NCBI GenBank assembly: GCA_020631735.1
Contig: CM036162.1
Span: forward strand, 87,121,852 to 87,185,851
Direction: 5' to 3'
From: Saccharum officinarum
Taxonomy: Eukaryota; Streptophyta; Magnoliopsida; Poales; Poaceae
DNA: 64,000 nt
Shown here: one piece after another, positions 23,917-34,800 of the stretch
How positions within the stretch are numbered: the stretch's first letter is position 1
Layout: every line of letters begins with the position of its first letter
Position numbers and translations under genes: made by a program
Notes under the pieces: model-generated
The model's input: only the letters and a program-made list of their open reading frames with translations
Told to the model about the DNA's origin: nothing
The model's database searches: none

Positions 23917-25560
23917 TCATCTCTCACTCAATGCACTATCTATCACATTACGTGACAAACTCTTAGTGAATTGATCTTTTAGATTTTTAGACGTATGAAC
24001 ATAATCCAACGCTATGCCTCTAGAGTTTCTCAATTTTTTGATAGGCTTCAACCGCCTTTTTACATGTCTTGTTGACTTCATATTATCCTTAGAACTGTTT
24101 ATTTTGATTATCACACTCTATTATCACAATTCTTAGAAATAACTAGTATAAGTTTTTCAACTACCGTCCATCAGGAGCTCACAAAGCCACTTAGCCTCAA
24201 CAGTGGTGGTATCCAATGATTTAATTCTGCTTCCATAATTGACCTTGTTAAGATGGTCTGCTTGCAAGACTTTTATCAAATAACTCCACCTCCAAGTGTA
24301 AACACATATCCGTTTATGGCATATATCTCATCAGCTTCAGATATCTAGTTAGAGTCACTAGCCTTCAGGTAACCTTGGGTACCCAGCATAGTGAATTCCA
24401 TAGCTCATAGTGCTTTTTAGATAACACATTATTCTCTCAAGAGCACGCCAATGACCATCTTCCGAATTTGACACAAACGGGCTAAGTTTGCTCACGGCAA
24501 TCGAGATTTCAGGCCTTGTTGCACTAGTTCGATATATAAGCGAATTGAGAATTTGGGAGTATCTCAGTTGATCCCTTGCTATTTTTTGGTTTTTCCTTAA
24601 TAGCACATTAGGATCATAAGGCATAGAAGCATGTTTGCAATCACTAAACCCAAATCGACTCAAAATATTTTTCACATAGTGGGATTGCAGAAGTGTAACC
24701 CCACTATTTTCTTCTCTAAGTAGCTTGATATTAAGAATAACATCAGCCTCTCTCAAATATGTCATTTCAAAATTATTGGACAAAAGTCCTTAACCCCCGT
24801 AATCACATAAAGACCGGCTCCAAAGATCAATATGTCATCAACATACAAACACAAGATCACACTTTCGTCCTTGCCATACGATAGTACACACATTTGTTAG
24901 CTTCATTCATAAAAAGTTAGCAGATGTTAAAGTTCTATTGTCGAACCTCTCATGTCATTGCTTAGGTGCTTATTTTAGGCCATACAAGGACTTCAATAAT
25001 TTACATACCAAGCCTTCCTGACCATTTGCTACAAACTTATCTGTCTAATCCATATAAATCTCTTCCTCTAACTCTCCATTTTGGAAAGTTGTCTTAATGT
25101 CCATCTAATGAACAAGAAGACCATGTGAGGCTGCCGGAGAAAGTAACACTCGAATTATGGTCAATCGAGCAACAAGTTCATAACTATAAAAAAAACTATT
25201 TGCCTTCTTTCTAGGTATAACCCTTGGCTACAAGTCTTGTCTTGTACTTCTCAATAGTACCATCAAACCTAAGCTTTTTCTTAAACACCCATTTACATCC
25301 TACAAGTTTACACCCATAAGGGCGTTCAACAATTTTTCAAGTTCCATTAGACATAATTGAATCATCTCAGTCCATACTACTTCCTTCCAAAAGTCAGCAT
25401 CAAGAGAAAAATATGTCTCTTCAATGTTTCTTGGTGTGTCATCCACAAGGTATACAATGTAGTTATCACCAAAAGACTTTATAGTCCTTTGTCTCCTACT
25501 CTTTCAAGTAACTACAGTGTCATCGTCCTCACCATTTTGCACATGGAGTTCCTTCATGTG
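23917..25560 (-). pseudogene. Ty1/Copia polyprotein remnant (reverse transcriptase and RNase H)
   Basis: On the minus strand, from right to left, are the pieces VYLVDDTPRNIEET.. ADFWKEVVW (about 25520-25380), EKYKTRLVAKGYT followed by a stop (about 25260), the active-site box YVDDILIFGAGLYV (about 24850-24800), a reverse transcriptase C-terminal block with DVILNIKLLREENSGVTLLQ (24783-24358) and the RNase H tail KSTRHVKRRLKPIKKLRNSR..ALDYVHT (24114-23917). Order and motifs are those of a Copia pol. Stops and frameshifts separate the pieces. Gag and integrase were not found. Confidence 0.9.
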
Positions 25561-25891
25561 TTCTATCATAATAAATTTTTCATGGGATATTATAGGTTCA
25601 TGACTAGACGTGCTAGATGTATTTTTCATAGGAAATTCACTTTAAAAAATGTAGCATCTCTGAACTCTATTATAACACCAACAAGCATGTTAGGTACTCT
25701 ATGAAATACTTAGGTGAAATTTATTTCGCACAAAATTGTCAATTCAAGACATAGTCCATTATTCAGCTGTGAAGAAGTGTAATCTCTGTTCTAGGTGGAT
25801 GTTGAACTTAACAGTCTCTATCGTAACACCGATATATCAAATAACAGAGAATTGAGAGCATTTCACATGTGTCCTAGAATTTGGTGGGGAT

Positions 25892-26961
25892 TGTTAGATT
25901 TAATATGGGCTCGACCCATATTTTATTCAATTAGGTCAACTAAATTCTTGGCCTATATTTAATGCTATGGTGCAATATAGTTTTAGTCATGTATGAGATT
26001 TTAAGTATACGTTGACTCAATTTAAATAAGTGTACTACGCGTGCACCTATTGATAAGTTGAGAGAGGCTAAGGACATGCCACATATGCGTGCACGGAGCC
26101 ATGTCGAGCTGCGCTGTCATGACATGGTGCAGGGCAGGCTGATTGTGCCACTTGAGCTGATTAATGGTGATTTGATTGCGGTTGATGGATGAACTTGTAA
26201 CTATCGTTGTTATGGCTACGGTTATTAGTAACTCCTATCATTATGGCTTCAGTTAATACTATCTATCATGGTTATAGTTGTAGTTACTAGTAACTCCTAT
26301 ATTTATAGCAGCGGTTATTAGTAATTGATGAACATTTCATGACGTCCAGGTTCATCTTTTACCCTTCGTCTTTCACCTCCCATGTCCATAAGAAAGGTGT
26401 GCTCGCCTTCAACCTCGTATGCGAGACATAGAACACCGCACCCACTTCTCGCTGTTGAGTTGCTCCTGAGCTTTCCCGTTCTGATCTTCTACGCACATGG
26501 AGGATTGGAAGAGCAGACCTCCGGAACCACGCCCACATCTATGACACCTGCTTGGATGTGCCGGGCGATCAGATTTTTGGGAATGTCTAACAAGACTGCT
26601 CGTTGTCGATCTGCTTTGTCTTCTTCCCGATGATCAGTAGTGGTCTTCTTTGGTGGACGTTTGTGGGGCTGCACTGCGAATACCTTCATGCATCGACCAT
26701 GGTCTGTGATTTCGAGCAACGCACTATGTTGACTAGTGCGCATGGAGCCACCATTGCCTTCGAGATTTGTCCCTCCGTCGGGTATATCTCTGATCTTACT
26801 GTTTCTATGTTCAAATAAGATATATGTGATGTTTAGGTCAGTATGTTCGTCATGGTTATCACTGTTGTGAATATTGGTAGTTCACATGTGCACATATATG
26901 TTGTCATAAATCTGCTACTGTTTTTCTAGATTAAACAAAATATATGCCTAAATTTCTAACA
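25892..26961 (+). mobile_element. LTR (1,070 bp), probably Copia-type 3' or solo LTR
   Basis: The ends form a perfect 7-bp inverted repeat, TGTTAGA...TCTAACA. Immediately left is TTGGTGGGGAT (25881-25891), which looks like a + strand polypurine tract, so this would be the 3' LTR of a + strand element and not part of the minus-strand Copia next to it. No partner LTR is in the window. The open frame of 83 codons inside shows no family features. Confidence 0.6.
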
Positions 26962-27893
26962 ATAATGACATGCGCGCATACGGCCAGCACTTTTTAGTCA
27001 GGAAAAGGATGCTCACTAACAGGATGTCTCAATACACGACGAGTTTCCTAGGATTTCATTTTTCTCTGTATTCCTTCCACTTGTGTGCTTGTGTGAGTTT
27101 TCAGTCCTCTAGTCTTGATGAACACCTTTGCAATTAAAAGTTGTAGTTTTGAATAAAATTCTTTCGGATTGAATTTATGAAAGAATCCCAAAGTCCGTTG
27201 AAATGTGACATTCCATAACTTCCTAAAGTTAGATAATAAACTTGTCTTAAATTTATGGAGTGAAAGATAGCAATATATTTTAGTGATCTCCGTGCTCTGT
27301 TTCTTCTTCCGTGCTCAAATTGTGATTATTAAAATAGATTTCAATTCCAAGGATCGAACAGGGCTATGAGGTAAAGAGCTAAGTGTTGTCTAAAGTTTAG
27401 CTAACCTTACAAAAATTTTAGACCACAAAAATAAGGTAAAGTGATCTAAAATTTTAATCTTCAACTTTAGCCAATTAAACTTTAAACTACAAAATCCCAA
27501 CAGATCGCAAGATAATTCTAATTACGAAACACTTGAGGCATGTTCAAGTAGATGCACCTGGAAGCGGGGATGGAACATTGGGACATTTTTGTGACAAAAA
27601 AGTTTGAAAATGGAGTTCTCTCCAAGACTTTGTTACAACAATAGAACATTATATAGAAGTACAAATATAACAAATAATCTATTAAACAACACTTACGCGC
27701 CCCATCACAAGTCTTCGTCTCTTCTCTTCTAATAAACAATCAAACTTGCGGTAGACTTACGTCGCATTAGCGTTCCCGTCCAAGTCCAACAACTAGACTA
27801 CGTGAAGCCGATATATAAACGGAAATGTATCTAGCTATGTCGTCGTTTCGCAGCAACTAATTAACCGCGTGCATGCAGATAGTATGACGCCGT
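26962..27893. other. Intergenic, no gene recognised
   Basis: AT-rich sequence between the LTR and the SAUR stop codon. A stretch at about 27355-27500 starting near CGAACAGGGC may be a decayed MITE. Its terminal repeats are too poor to call. Confidence 0.4.
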
Positions 27894-28229
27894 TTATGTA
27901 CTAGCAACCTTCGACTTGCGTGCCATGGTAACCACATGGTGAAAGCGTTCCGCGTCACAGGGGACCTTGAGCACCCCCTGCTGCCCGTACCCAAACTGCT
28001 GCTCGGCCATCTCCAGCAACGCCGCCATGCAGGGCTCCTTGAGGTCTCTCACGCGCACCAGGACCCTCGCCTCCGAGCCACCTTCGTCATCGTCGTCGTC
28101 GTCGCGAACCAGCACTATGGGGAGGTACCCTTTCGGGATCCTCTGCTTGTCATCGTCGTCACGAAGAATAGCACCGGGCACGCAGCTCGCCAAGGCCTTG
28201 GCGGTGGCCTTTCTTGTCCAAGCGGCCAT
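27894..28229 (-). CDS. SAUR: SAUR-family auxin-responsive protein (111 aa)
   Basis: This is a single-exon gene, as is usual for Small Auxin Up RNA genes, which promote cell expansion by inhibiting PP2C.D phosphatases and so activating plasma-membrane H+-ATPase. I chose ATG at 28229 (MAAWTRKATAKAL) rather than the upstream in-frame ATG at 28394, because the latter lies upstream of or at the TATA-defined transcript start. The SAUR core is visible: RIPKGYLPIVLV at about residues 29-40, ARVLVRVRDLKEPCMAALLEMAEQQFGYG at about 51-79, and a VPCDAERFHHVV end block. An acidic run of six Asp plus Glu, coded by GTC/GTC-type repeats at about 28088-28110, interrupts the core between its first two strands. 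This is longer than in typical SAURs. The family assignment is firm, but which subfamily is not known. Confidence 0.88.
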   Translation of the reverse strand: MAAWTRKATAKALASCVPGAILRDDDDKQRIPKGYLPIVLVRDDDDDDEGGSEARVLVRVRDLKEPCMAALLEMAEQQFGYGQQGVLKVPCDAERFHHVVTMARKSKVAST

Positions 28230-28361
28230 TGTTGTTCCTGTGATACGTAGTGCTGAGGATTTTTGCAAGGTGGATACTGGATAGGCTATATGCGCCAGCC
28301 TGTTTCTTATGATGACTTGATGCTCGAACTCGATGATGAACAAGAGATGCAGTGCAGGGGT

Positions 28362-28368
28362 TTTTATA
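28362..28368 (-). promoter_or_regulatory. TATA box of the SAUR gene
   Basis: TATAAAA on the minus strand, about 135 bp upstream of the chosen start codon. Transcription would begin about 30 bp further in, giving a leader of roughly 100 nt. This supports the internal ATG as the start. Confidence 0.65.
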
Positions 28369-28394
28369 CAGGAGTGCTGGTGGTGGAGGTTCAA

Positions 28395-29016
28395 AGCCGA
28401 TTAGGACTTTTTCCAGTTCAGTAGACAGACGTGACTTGTGTGATTGGGCATAGTGACACTGACCTGTACGTACGTAGTGTAAATTGATGAGTCCCGATCT
28501 GTGTTATATATTTGCTGTCCCCGTCAAGCGCCATTAATCAAATTCAGTAATAAAAGGCTCCTATATTGTACTCCTCCGGAGCGAGAGTTTCTTTCGAGTT
28601 TTATGCATACTTGATATGCCACGTAAGCATTTTTATGACATGATAACGTTGTTTTTTTAAAAAGGGAGAAAAATTAAGTTTTATGTAGACGACGTTTCTT
28701 TTGGTTTGGATTTTAACTCTAGATGAAGATGAGTCATAAAATTAAATATTTATTGCATTCTATTTAACATGGTATTTTTTTTAAAAAAACAACGCTATAA
28801 ATCACTAAGAATAGCCTAAGGCCCTATTTGACATGTGGCCCTAGACGGCTTTGGCTCCTTGCTATAGTGCGCGGAGGAGTCAGAACCGGTGAAGCCAAAA
28901 GTAGTGGTTTCACCGACTCCCAGTTCATTTTGAGAGAGAAAAATTGTTCCTCGCTATGGTGCATGGAGGAGTCGGAACCGAAGCTGCCCGGAGCTCTATC
29001 AAAACGGAGCGTAAAG
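28395..29016. other. SAUR upstream region, no gene
   Basis: It contains GTACGTACGTAG near 28467-28480 and, from about 28819, a GGCCCTATTTGACATG... stretch with two related CGGAGGAGTC..GAACCG segments that looks like part of a decayed MITE. No open frame with family features. Confidence 0.4.
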
Positions 29017-29302
29017 GGCAGTCCCAACCAAGAAACTAAGATGGTTTCAATGGCTATTAATTAGGGTGCCAACTATAAGCAAAATAGTGATGTAACGTAT
29101 TAAAATTAAGAAAGAGAAAACTATGTGTACACAAGAACCAAGATCTAAAAATGACGAGATAGATGGATGATAAGAGAGAAGACATGTGATTGCACAAAAA
29201 ACTATTTCGAAGAAACACCCATTAAAATATGATATATTTTTATAGTGTTTATATGACTTAGCAAATGTGGAAACTATCTCATAGTTTCTAGGTTGAGATT
29301 GT
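29017..29302. mobile_element. MITE with TIR of about 30 bp
   Basis: The left end GGCAGTCCCAACCAAGAAAC and the right end, read in reverse, GACAATCTCAACCTAGAAAC match at about 80%. Size is about 286 bp. The superfamily is not decided because no clean target duplication was found. Confidence 0.55.
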
Positions 29303-29368
29303 CGTAAAAGAATGTAATTCTCACTTTTTAGGAGTCAAATAGTTCTAAACTTGACATAATATATATTA

Positions 29369-29512
29369 CTCCCTCCGTCCTAAATTATCAGAAGTTTTGA
29401 CTTTTTTTAGATACATTGATTTTTTTATGTATCTAGACATAGTATATATTTAAAACATAAAGCTACTGTATCTAAAGATGCCAAAATTTCTTATAGTTTA
29501 GAGTAGAGGGAG
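29369..29512. mobile_element. Stowaway MITE (144 bp)
   Basis: The ends CTCCCTCCGTCC...GAGGGAG are flanked by TA on both sides (29367-29368 and 29513-29514). This is the hallmark of Stowaway MITEs mobilised by mariner-like transposases. Confidence 0.88.
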
Positions 29513-29514
29513 TA

Positions 29515-29698
29515 AAAAGTATTGGTTATTTATGATCCCAAATAAATATTATTAAACTAACGATCGAATATATTTTTGTAACATATCTATTTAAAGTCAT
29601 AAATGTTAATAATATTTTCTATAAATTTGGTTAAATTTAAGAAAGTTTGATTCAGTTTAAACTTAAAATTGTATCTGCTTTGACACGGAGGTAGTAAT
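29515..29698. mobile_element. Second Stowaway-like MITE remnant
   Basis: The right end reads GACACGGAGGTAGTA, the complement of the TACTACCTCCGTGTC end common in these MITEs. The interior has AAAGTTTGATT-type words. The left end is lost or abuts the previous MITE. Confidence 0.55.
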
Positions 29699-29792
29699 GA
29701 AAATTGTGGTTTTAAATTTTTCTGTGAATTATTTGTGTTTGGACTTGTACATATGGGCTATAGCAATAACGGGTAGTCAGTCAAGGCAGTAA

Positions 29793-30662
29793 GAGCATCT
29801 CCACCAAATCGAGGGTATCCAATCCTCTATATGCAGCTAGAGGGGATTGCGAAAAGGAAAAAGTCTAAATAACCCCCTGAACTATGGACCCTGAAACACA
29901 TAACCCCTGAACTATGAAACGGTCTAATTTACCCCCTGAACTATCCCAAACCGTCTATTTTACCCTCTGGGCGGTTTTCAACGGCGGTTTTGCTACAGTA
30001 ACAGTGGGTTTGCTACAATAATAGCGGTTTTGTCTTTTTATTTATTTTCGCTGAATATTTGAAAAATCATAGTAAATCACAGAAAAATCATAAAATAGAA
30101 AATCTAATTTTGTTAGACTCCACATGAGTAGATCTACACAGTGAATATATAATATGGTACGCTTTAGTACAAAGTTTTTGTTATAGCTTTAGATTAATTG
30201 GAAAATCCAATTTAGACATTTTTGGATAGTTCAGGGGGTAAATTAGACTGTAGCAAACCCACTGTTGCTGTAGTAAACCCAATGTTACTGTAGCAAAGCC
30301 GCCGTCGAAAACCGCCCAGAGGGTAAAATAGACGTTTTTGGATAGTTCAACGGGTAAATTAGACCGTTTCATAGTTCAGGGGGTTATGTGTTCCAGGATC
30401 CATAGTTCAGGGGTTATTTAGACTTTTTCCATTGAGAAAATATAGTTTGGGAGTATAGGAGAACTATGCTCCAGCAAATAAAAAAGAAAGGAGGTTGAGG
30501 AAAAAAGGGTACTTGCTCCCCTCTATTTAAGGGATTGAGGGAGGTTTTAAGGGATTGAAAAAAAAAGAGATTGAGAAAGGGGAACTGCTGGAGCAGTTTT
30601 TTCATCTTATATGTCATTTTTTAAAGAAAGATGATTGTTTTTTTTAATCTGGTGGAGTTAAT
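29793..30662. mobile_element. Outer MITE (GAGCATCTCCACC type), split by a MULE-type MITE
   Basis: The left end GAGCATCTCCACCAAAT and the right end, reversed, ATTAACTCCACCAGAT are partly complementary. Removing the nested element at 29856-30430 leaves about 290 bp. Termini of this type are frequent in plant MITEs. The superfamily is uncertain. Confidence 0.5.
29856..30430. mobile_element. Mutator-like foldback MITE (575 bp) with long TIRs
   Basis: Both ends start GGAAAAAGTCTAAATAACCC (read inwards), and the inverted repeats extend about 180-200 bp with repeated CCCCTGAACTAT units. The flanks ATTGCGAAAA and ATTGAGAAAA (29846-29855 and 30431-30440) differ at one base and look like a 9-10 bp Mutator-type target duplication. 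No coding sequence. Confidence 0.8.
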
Positions 30663-30784
30663 GTCGTCCTGTTGTACGAGTGACTACTGACTACCAATTG
30701 AGGTTAGCTAAAACTGAATCTCCAATACAGTCTGCATGAGGATCACCAATACAGTCTGCTGGTCTGATACGTCTGCATAAGTTA

Positions 30785-31016
30785 GGTCTTCTTTAGATCC
30801 CAAATTTTTTTTAGAAAAAATTCCTGTAACACTTTCATTGTTATTTGGCAATATTTGTCTAACCAAACTAGGCTTAAAAGATTCGTCTCGATATTTACAG
30901 ATAAATTGTGCAATTAGTTTTTTTTACCTACATTTAATGCTCTATGTATATGTCCAAAAATTCGATGTGACGGATACTGTGAAAAAAAATATTCTTTTTA
31001 CGAACTAAACAGGGCC
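30785..31016 (-). mobile_element. Tourist-like MITE 1 (PIF/Harbinger type)
   Basis: The ends GGTCTTCTTTAG and, reversed, GGCCCTGTTTAG are flanked by TTA on both sides. The interior shares TTAATGCTC..ATGT and GTCTCG words with the MITEs at 31942, 32398, 44911 and 46208, so they form one superfamily. Confidence 0.8.
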
Positions 31017-31395
31017 TTACTGTAGAGCTGGGAACCCCAACATTTTTTTTCCTTTGCAAAAAGCTTGGCGCCTGGGCCAAGAAGACCTTCTGCCGTGTCG
31101 GTCGGTTTTTTATCAACGTGTACTTACGTGTACGACGACCGAACAAGGACACGTACGCACGTTGAGTCCATTCCTTTTCAATGGCAGAGGATCCATTCTT
31201 CCTCCGGTCTAGAGGGAGAATCATTTGAAAGATAATGTTGAACCTTTTTCTAGGGTTTGATTGTTGAGATGATTTTTTGTTGTATGATGAAATTTATATT
31301 GCAACCAATTACAGCTCTTTATTTTATGTTTTTATCTGAAATATGGCAGCTACAAAATCACTGGTTCAAAAAAAATTACGGAGCATTGCATGCGA

Positions 31396-31670
31396 TAGTG
31401 ATGAAAACGGATCGAATATGGACGGATATCACTGATATCGTATTTGTTTTTATATTTATGTCTGGATTCGGATTCGAATACGGATAGTATAAAAAATGCC
31501 GGATAGGATATGATTGGATATCGACATCATAAATATGTAATTTAAATATTCGAATACGAATACAGTATCGGATGTTAAATATCCGAACTCGGATATGGAC
31601 GGATTAAAACCCCTCTAAACGGATTCGGTCTCGAATACGGTCGGAAAATATCCATACAGTTTTCATCCCC
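31396..31670 (-). mobile_element. hAT-type MITE, copy 2 (275 bp)
   Basis: Reverse-complement copy of 16904-17177 along its whole length. The flanking 8-bp GCATGCGA is present at 31388-31395 and 31671-31678. Terminal repeats are slightly worn (TAGTGATGAAAACGG; GGGGATGAAAACTG). Confidence 0.9.
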
Positions 31671-31833
31671 GCATGCGACCAACCCTCCATACCAAGCTCG
31701 AACATTCAACTAGACTATCTGTCACGGCAGCACTTTTGGATGAATAACGACTACACAGAACCTCAACATTCAGTAGCCCAACCTTTAACACACATATAGG
31801 TCATATAATACGTCATAAAATAATGCTGGTTGT

Positions 31834-34800
31834 TCATTTCAGTAGAGATCTTGCAAGGTGCTCCCTAGCTGTGGCTAGCGCCTGAGATATCGTCTGCACA
31901 GAGCAGGTCACAGAAATCATGAGACAGATGCAACCTATTAAGGCTGTGTTTAGATCCATTAAAAAGTGCACTATGAAAAAAAAGATCCCACGTCACATCA
32001 AACTTACGATACATGCATGAAGTACTAAATGTGGATAAAATAAAAAACTAATTGCACAGTTTGGTTGTACTTTGCGAGACGAACGTTTTGAGTCTAATTA
32101 GTCAACGGTTGGACAATTATTAGCAAATACAAACGAAATGCTACAGTGTCGCTACAGTAAATTTTGGCACTCCAAATTTGGGAACTAAACACAGCCTAAG
32201 TAATGTGATAGGATGGATAAAGTAATTACCTGCTCAGAAAAGGGCACAGAACCATCAACAGCATTGGTTGCGACCTTCCCAGCAATGGTATTTGCGTCTG
32301 TTTCCAGGATGATTCTGCAAAATAAAACCTAGATTGTTTCAGTACATTCTCAAAAAATAAACAAATTTGTGGCTGTGTAACTACTGACTGCAACTAAGGC
32401 CTTGTTTAGATTGCCTCCAAATTCCAAGTTTTTTCACTCTCTCCATCACATCAATTTTTGGACGCATGCATGGAGCATTAAATGTTGGTAAAAAAATAAT
32501 TAATTGCACAGTTTAGTAGTAAATCACGAGACAAATCTTTTAAGCCTAGCTAGTCTACGATTGGACAATAATTACCAAATATAAATGAAAGTGCTACAGC
32601 AGCTAGAGTTGAAAAAATTTGCAATCTAAACAAGGCCTAATACTCCATGAGCAATCTATAACACAGAACTAAAAGTATCATGATTTCTTTCCAAACTCCA
32701 CAGGTTAGCTACTATAGCATGTTTTACATAAAAAACATAGCAAATAGTATCAATTATCAAAGGCAACCATTTTAATTCAATCATGATTGCACTTCTTGTG
32801 GAAATCAATCAATCATAATTACACCAAAAAATAAGCAGATGTCACAGGCGATCATAGATGCACACACTGGAATAGGCAGTTCAAATAGCTTTCTTCTCCA
32901 TGTTAAGTAATATAATAATTCATAAAAACAGTGCCATAAACAGGCAGCAGTGAGACCATGCCAGAATCACATGGAAGGTAAAAAACTAATGCAGAGCTAA
33001 TAGGAAAAGCAAAGTCACAGAACCATCTAACATAGTACAGCCTCACATTTGAAATAGCAGAATGTAGAACATAGCTGATAACCAAAACCTAGCACAAGTC
33101 AAGATTGTTACCCCCCATCTATGATTTCATCGATGCAGAGAAGTATCAAATCCAAGTTCTCAAGCGCAGTCCGCTTCTCAACATCACCCCTAAAGCACAG
33201 TAAGCAGCACGTCAAAAACAACCACATACAAAGGTAACTGCACATACAGTAATAACAGAAAATAGACAACCTGAGTAGAAGACCAACAGAATCAGAAAAA
33301 CCATGTAGTACACTTGCTAAGATTAGTTCATTCTCATCATCTCCAGCGGTGACAAAAAAGTGAAGGTCATGTACAAACTTGTAAACGACAATATAACCAT
33401 CAAACAATGTTATCTCAGCTGCAAAGAACCAAAAATATGCATCAGGGAGAATTTACTTCTGGACAATAGACACCACCTGGTGCCCAAGTATAGCAAAGGA
33501 CAATACATATTCAACCTAGCCATCAACCTAGTGCGCGAAGTTCAAGGTTATCAAGTCGTCCGACTAATCGCGATTAGTCGGGCTGATCGGTGCCATGGCG
33601 ATCAGCTATGCACTACGATTAGTCGCGGTTAATCGTGATTAGTCGTGATTAGTTGGGCTGATCGTTGCCATGGCGACTAGGATCGATTAGACGATTTGAA
33701 AACATTGGCGAAGTTTGATTCAATACGTGTAAAGGTGCATGGACAATAAAGTGGCCTCAATGCAATTTATAACATGGTTACCAACAATGTAATAGCATGT
33801 ATTTATGCAGCGCACACTGCTTAGCTATTGTTCAAATTCAGTAAAGTGATTGGATAGCCCAAACCAGTAAAGTGATTGAGCAATTGTTAACAAAATTTGG
33901 AAGTGGTTGAAAGTGCAACTGTAGTTAATTGAACACTAAAGGACCTAACAACTAGTGTGAAACAGAGTACATGAAACTAAGTGAGCATAACTTAGGAATG
34001 CTCAGGTATATGCATGATTACAATTGATGACAAAGATGAGTAGTTGAATACATAGTGACATATTAGAAATTTTTAGGGTCAAAATCTACACCAAGTTGTT
34101 GAAAAACTTGAAATTGGTAAAAGCAACAATATAGCGTAAGATTTTAAATCCCGACGCCATGATAGTGATGTTTGAATCTGCATGGAACAACAAAGAATGA
34201 AAAATACCTTCTGTCCGTGCATTTGTCTTCAGAGTTTTAGTAAAAACAGATTTTTCGTAGGCTAACTTTGATGCATTAGTCGGCCAATCATCTGAGAAAT
34301 ACTTTACAGCAACACGCTTTCCTTCAGAATCCAGAAGCAAAATGTTCTTCACAGAAGGGCAGGATTCCTGTGAAACAGACAGATCATTGAACTAGATACC
34401 TGATAAACCTAAGTCATCCAGGATAACTGACACAATAAGTTTCACAATAAATGGAGTTGATGTTTAGAAAAGGGAAAGGGTAAAGAATTCCAATAATTTT
34501 ATGCAAATGGAAGAAATAATGGATCCAGGACAACTGACAGCATAAGTTTCACAATAAATGGGATTGATGTTTAGTAAAGGGAAATGGTAAAGAATTCCAA
34601 TAATTTATGTAAATGGAAGAAATAAAGGATCTAGGACATGCATGTTCTGGGTGTCTAAGGAAATCATGCAACATTATCACTCGTCTTCAAGATGGAAACA
34701 CATTTTGTATGCAACAATGTCAGGACTATGCTCTCTTTTAAATTAACAAAGGGCCTGTTTGGACATGGTTTTTCAGAAACTGTGTATCATAAAACTGTGG

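Noticed and set aside
26382..26818. Frames of 71-84 codons inside the LTR at 25892-26961
   Set aside because: No family features and both strands open at the same place.
23917..26961. One complete Copia element made of the minus-strand pol and the LTR at 25892
   Set aside because: The purine tract left of the LTR is on the + strand and there is no primer site on the minus strand, so the orientations disagree.
28230..28394. Upstream in-frame ATG of the SAUR ORF (166-residue version)
   Set aside because: It lies upstream of the TATA box and the added 55 residues do not look like SAUR sequence.
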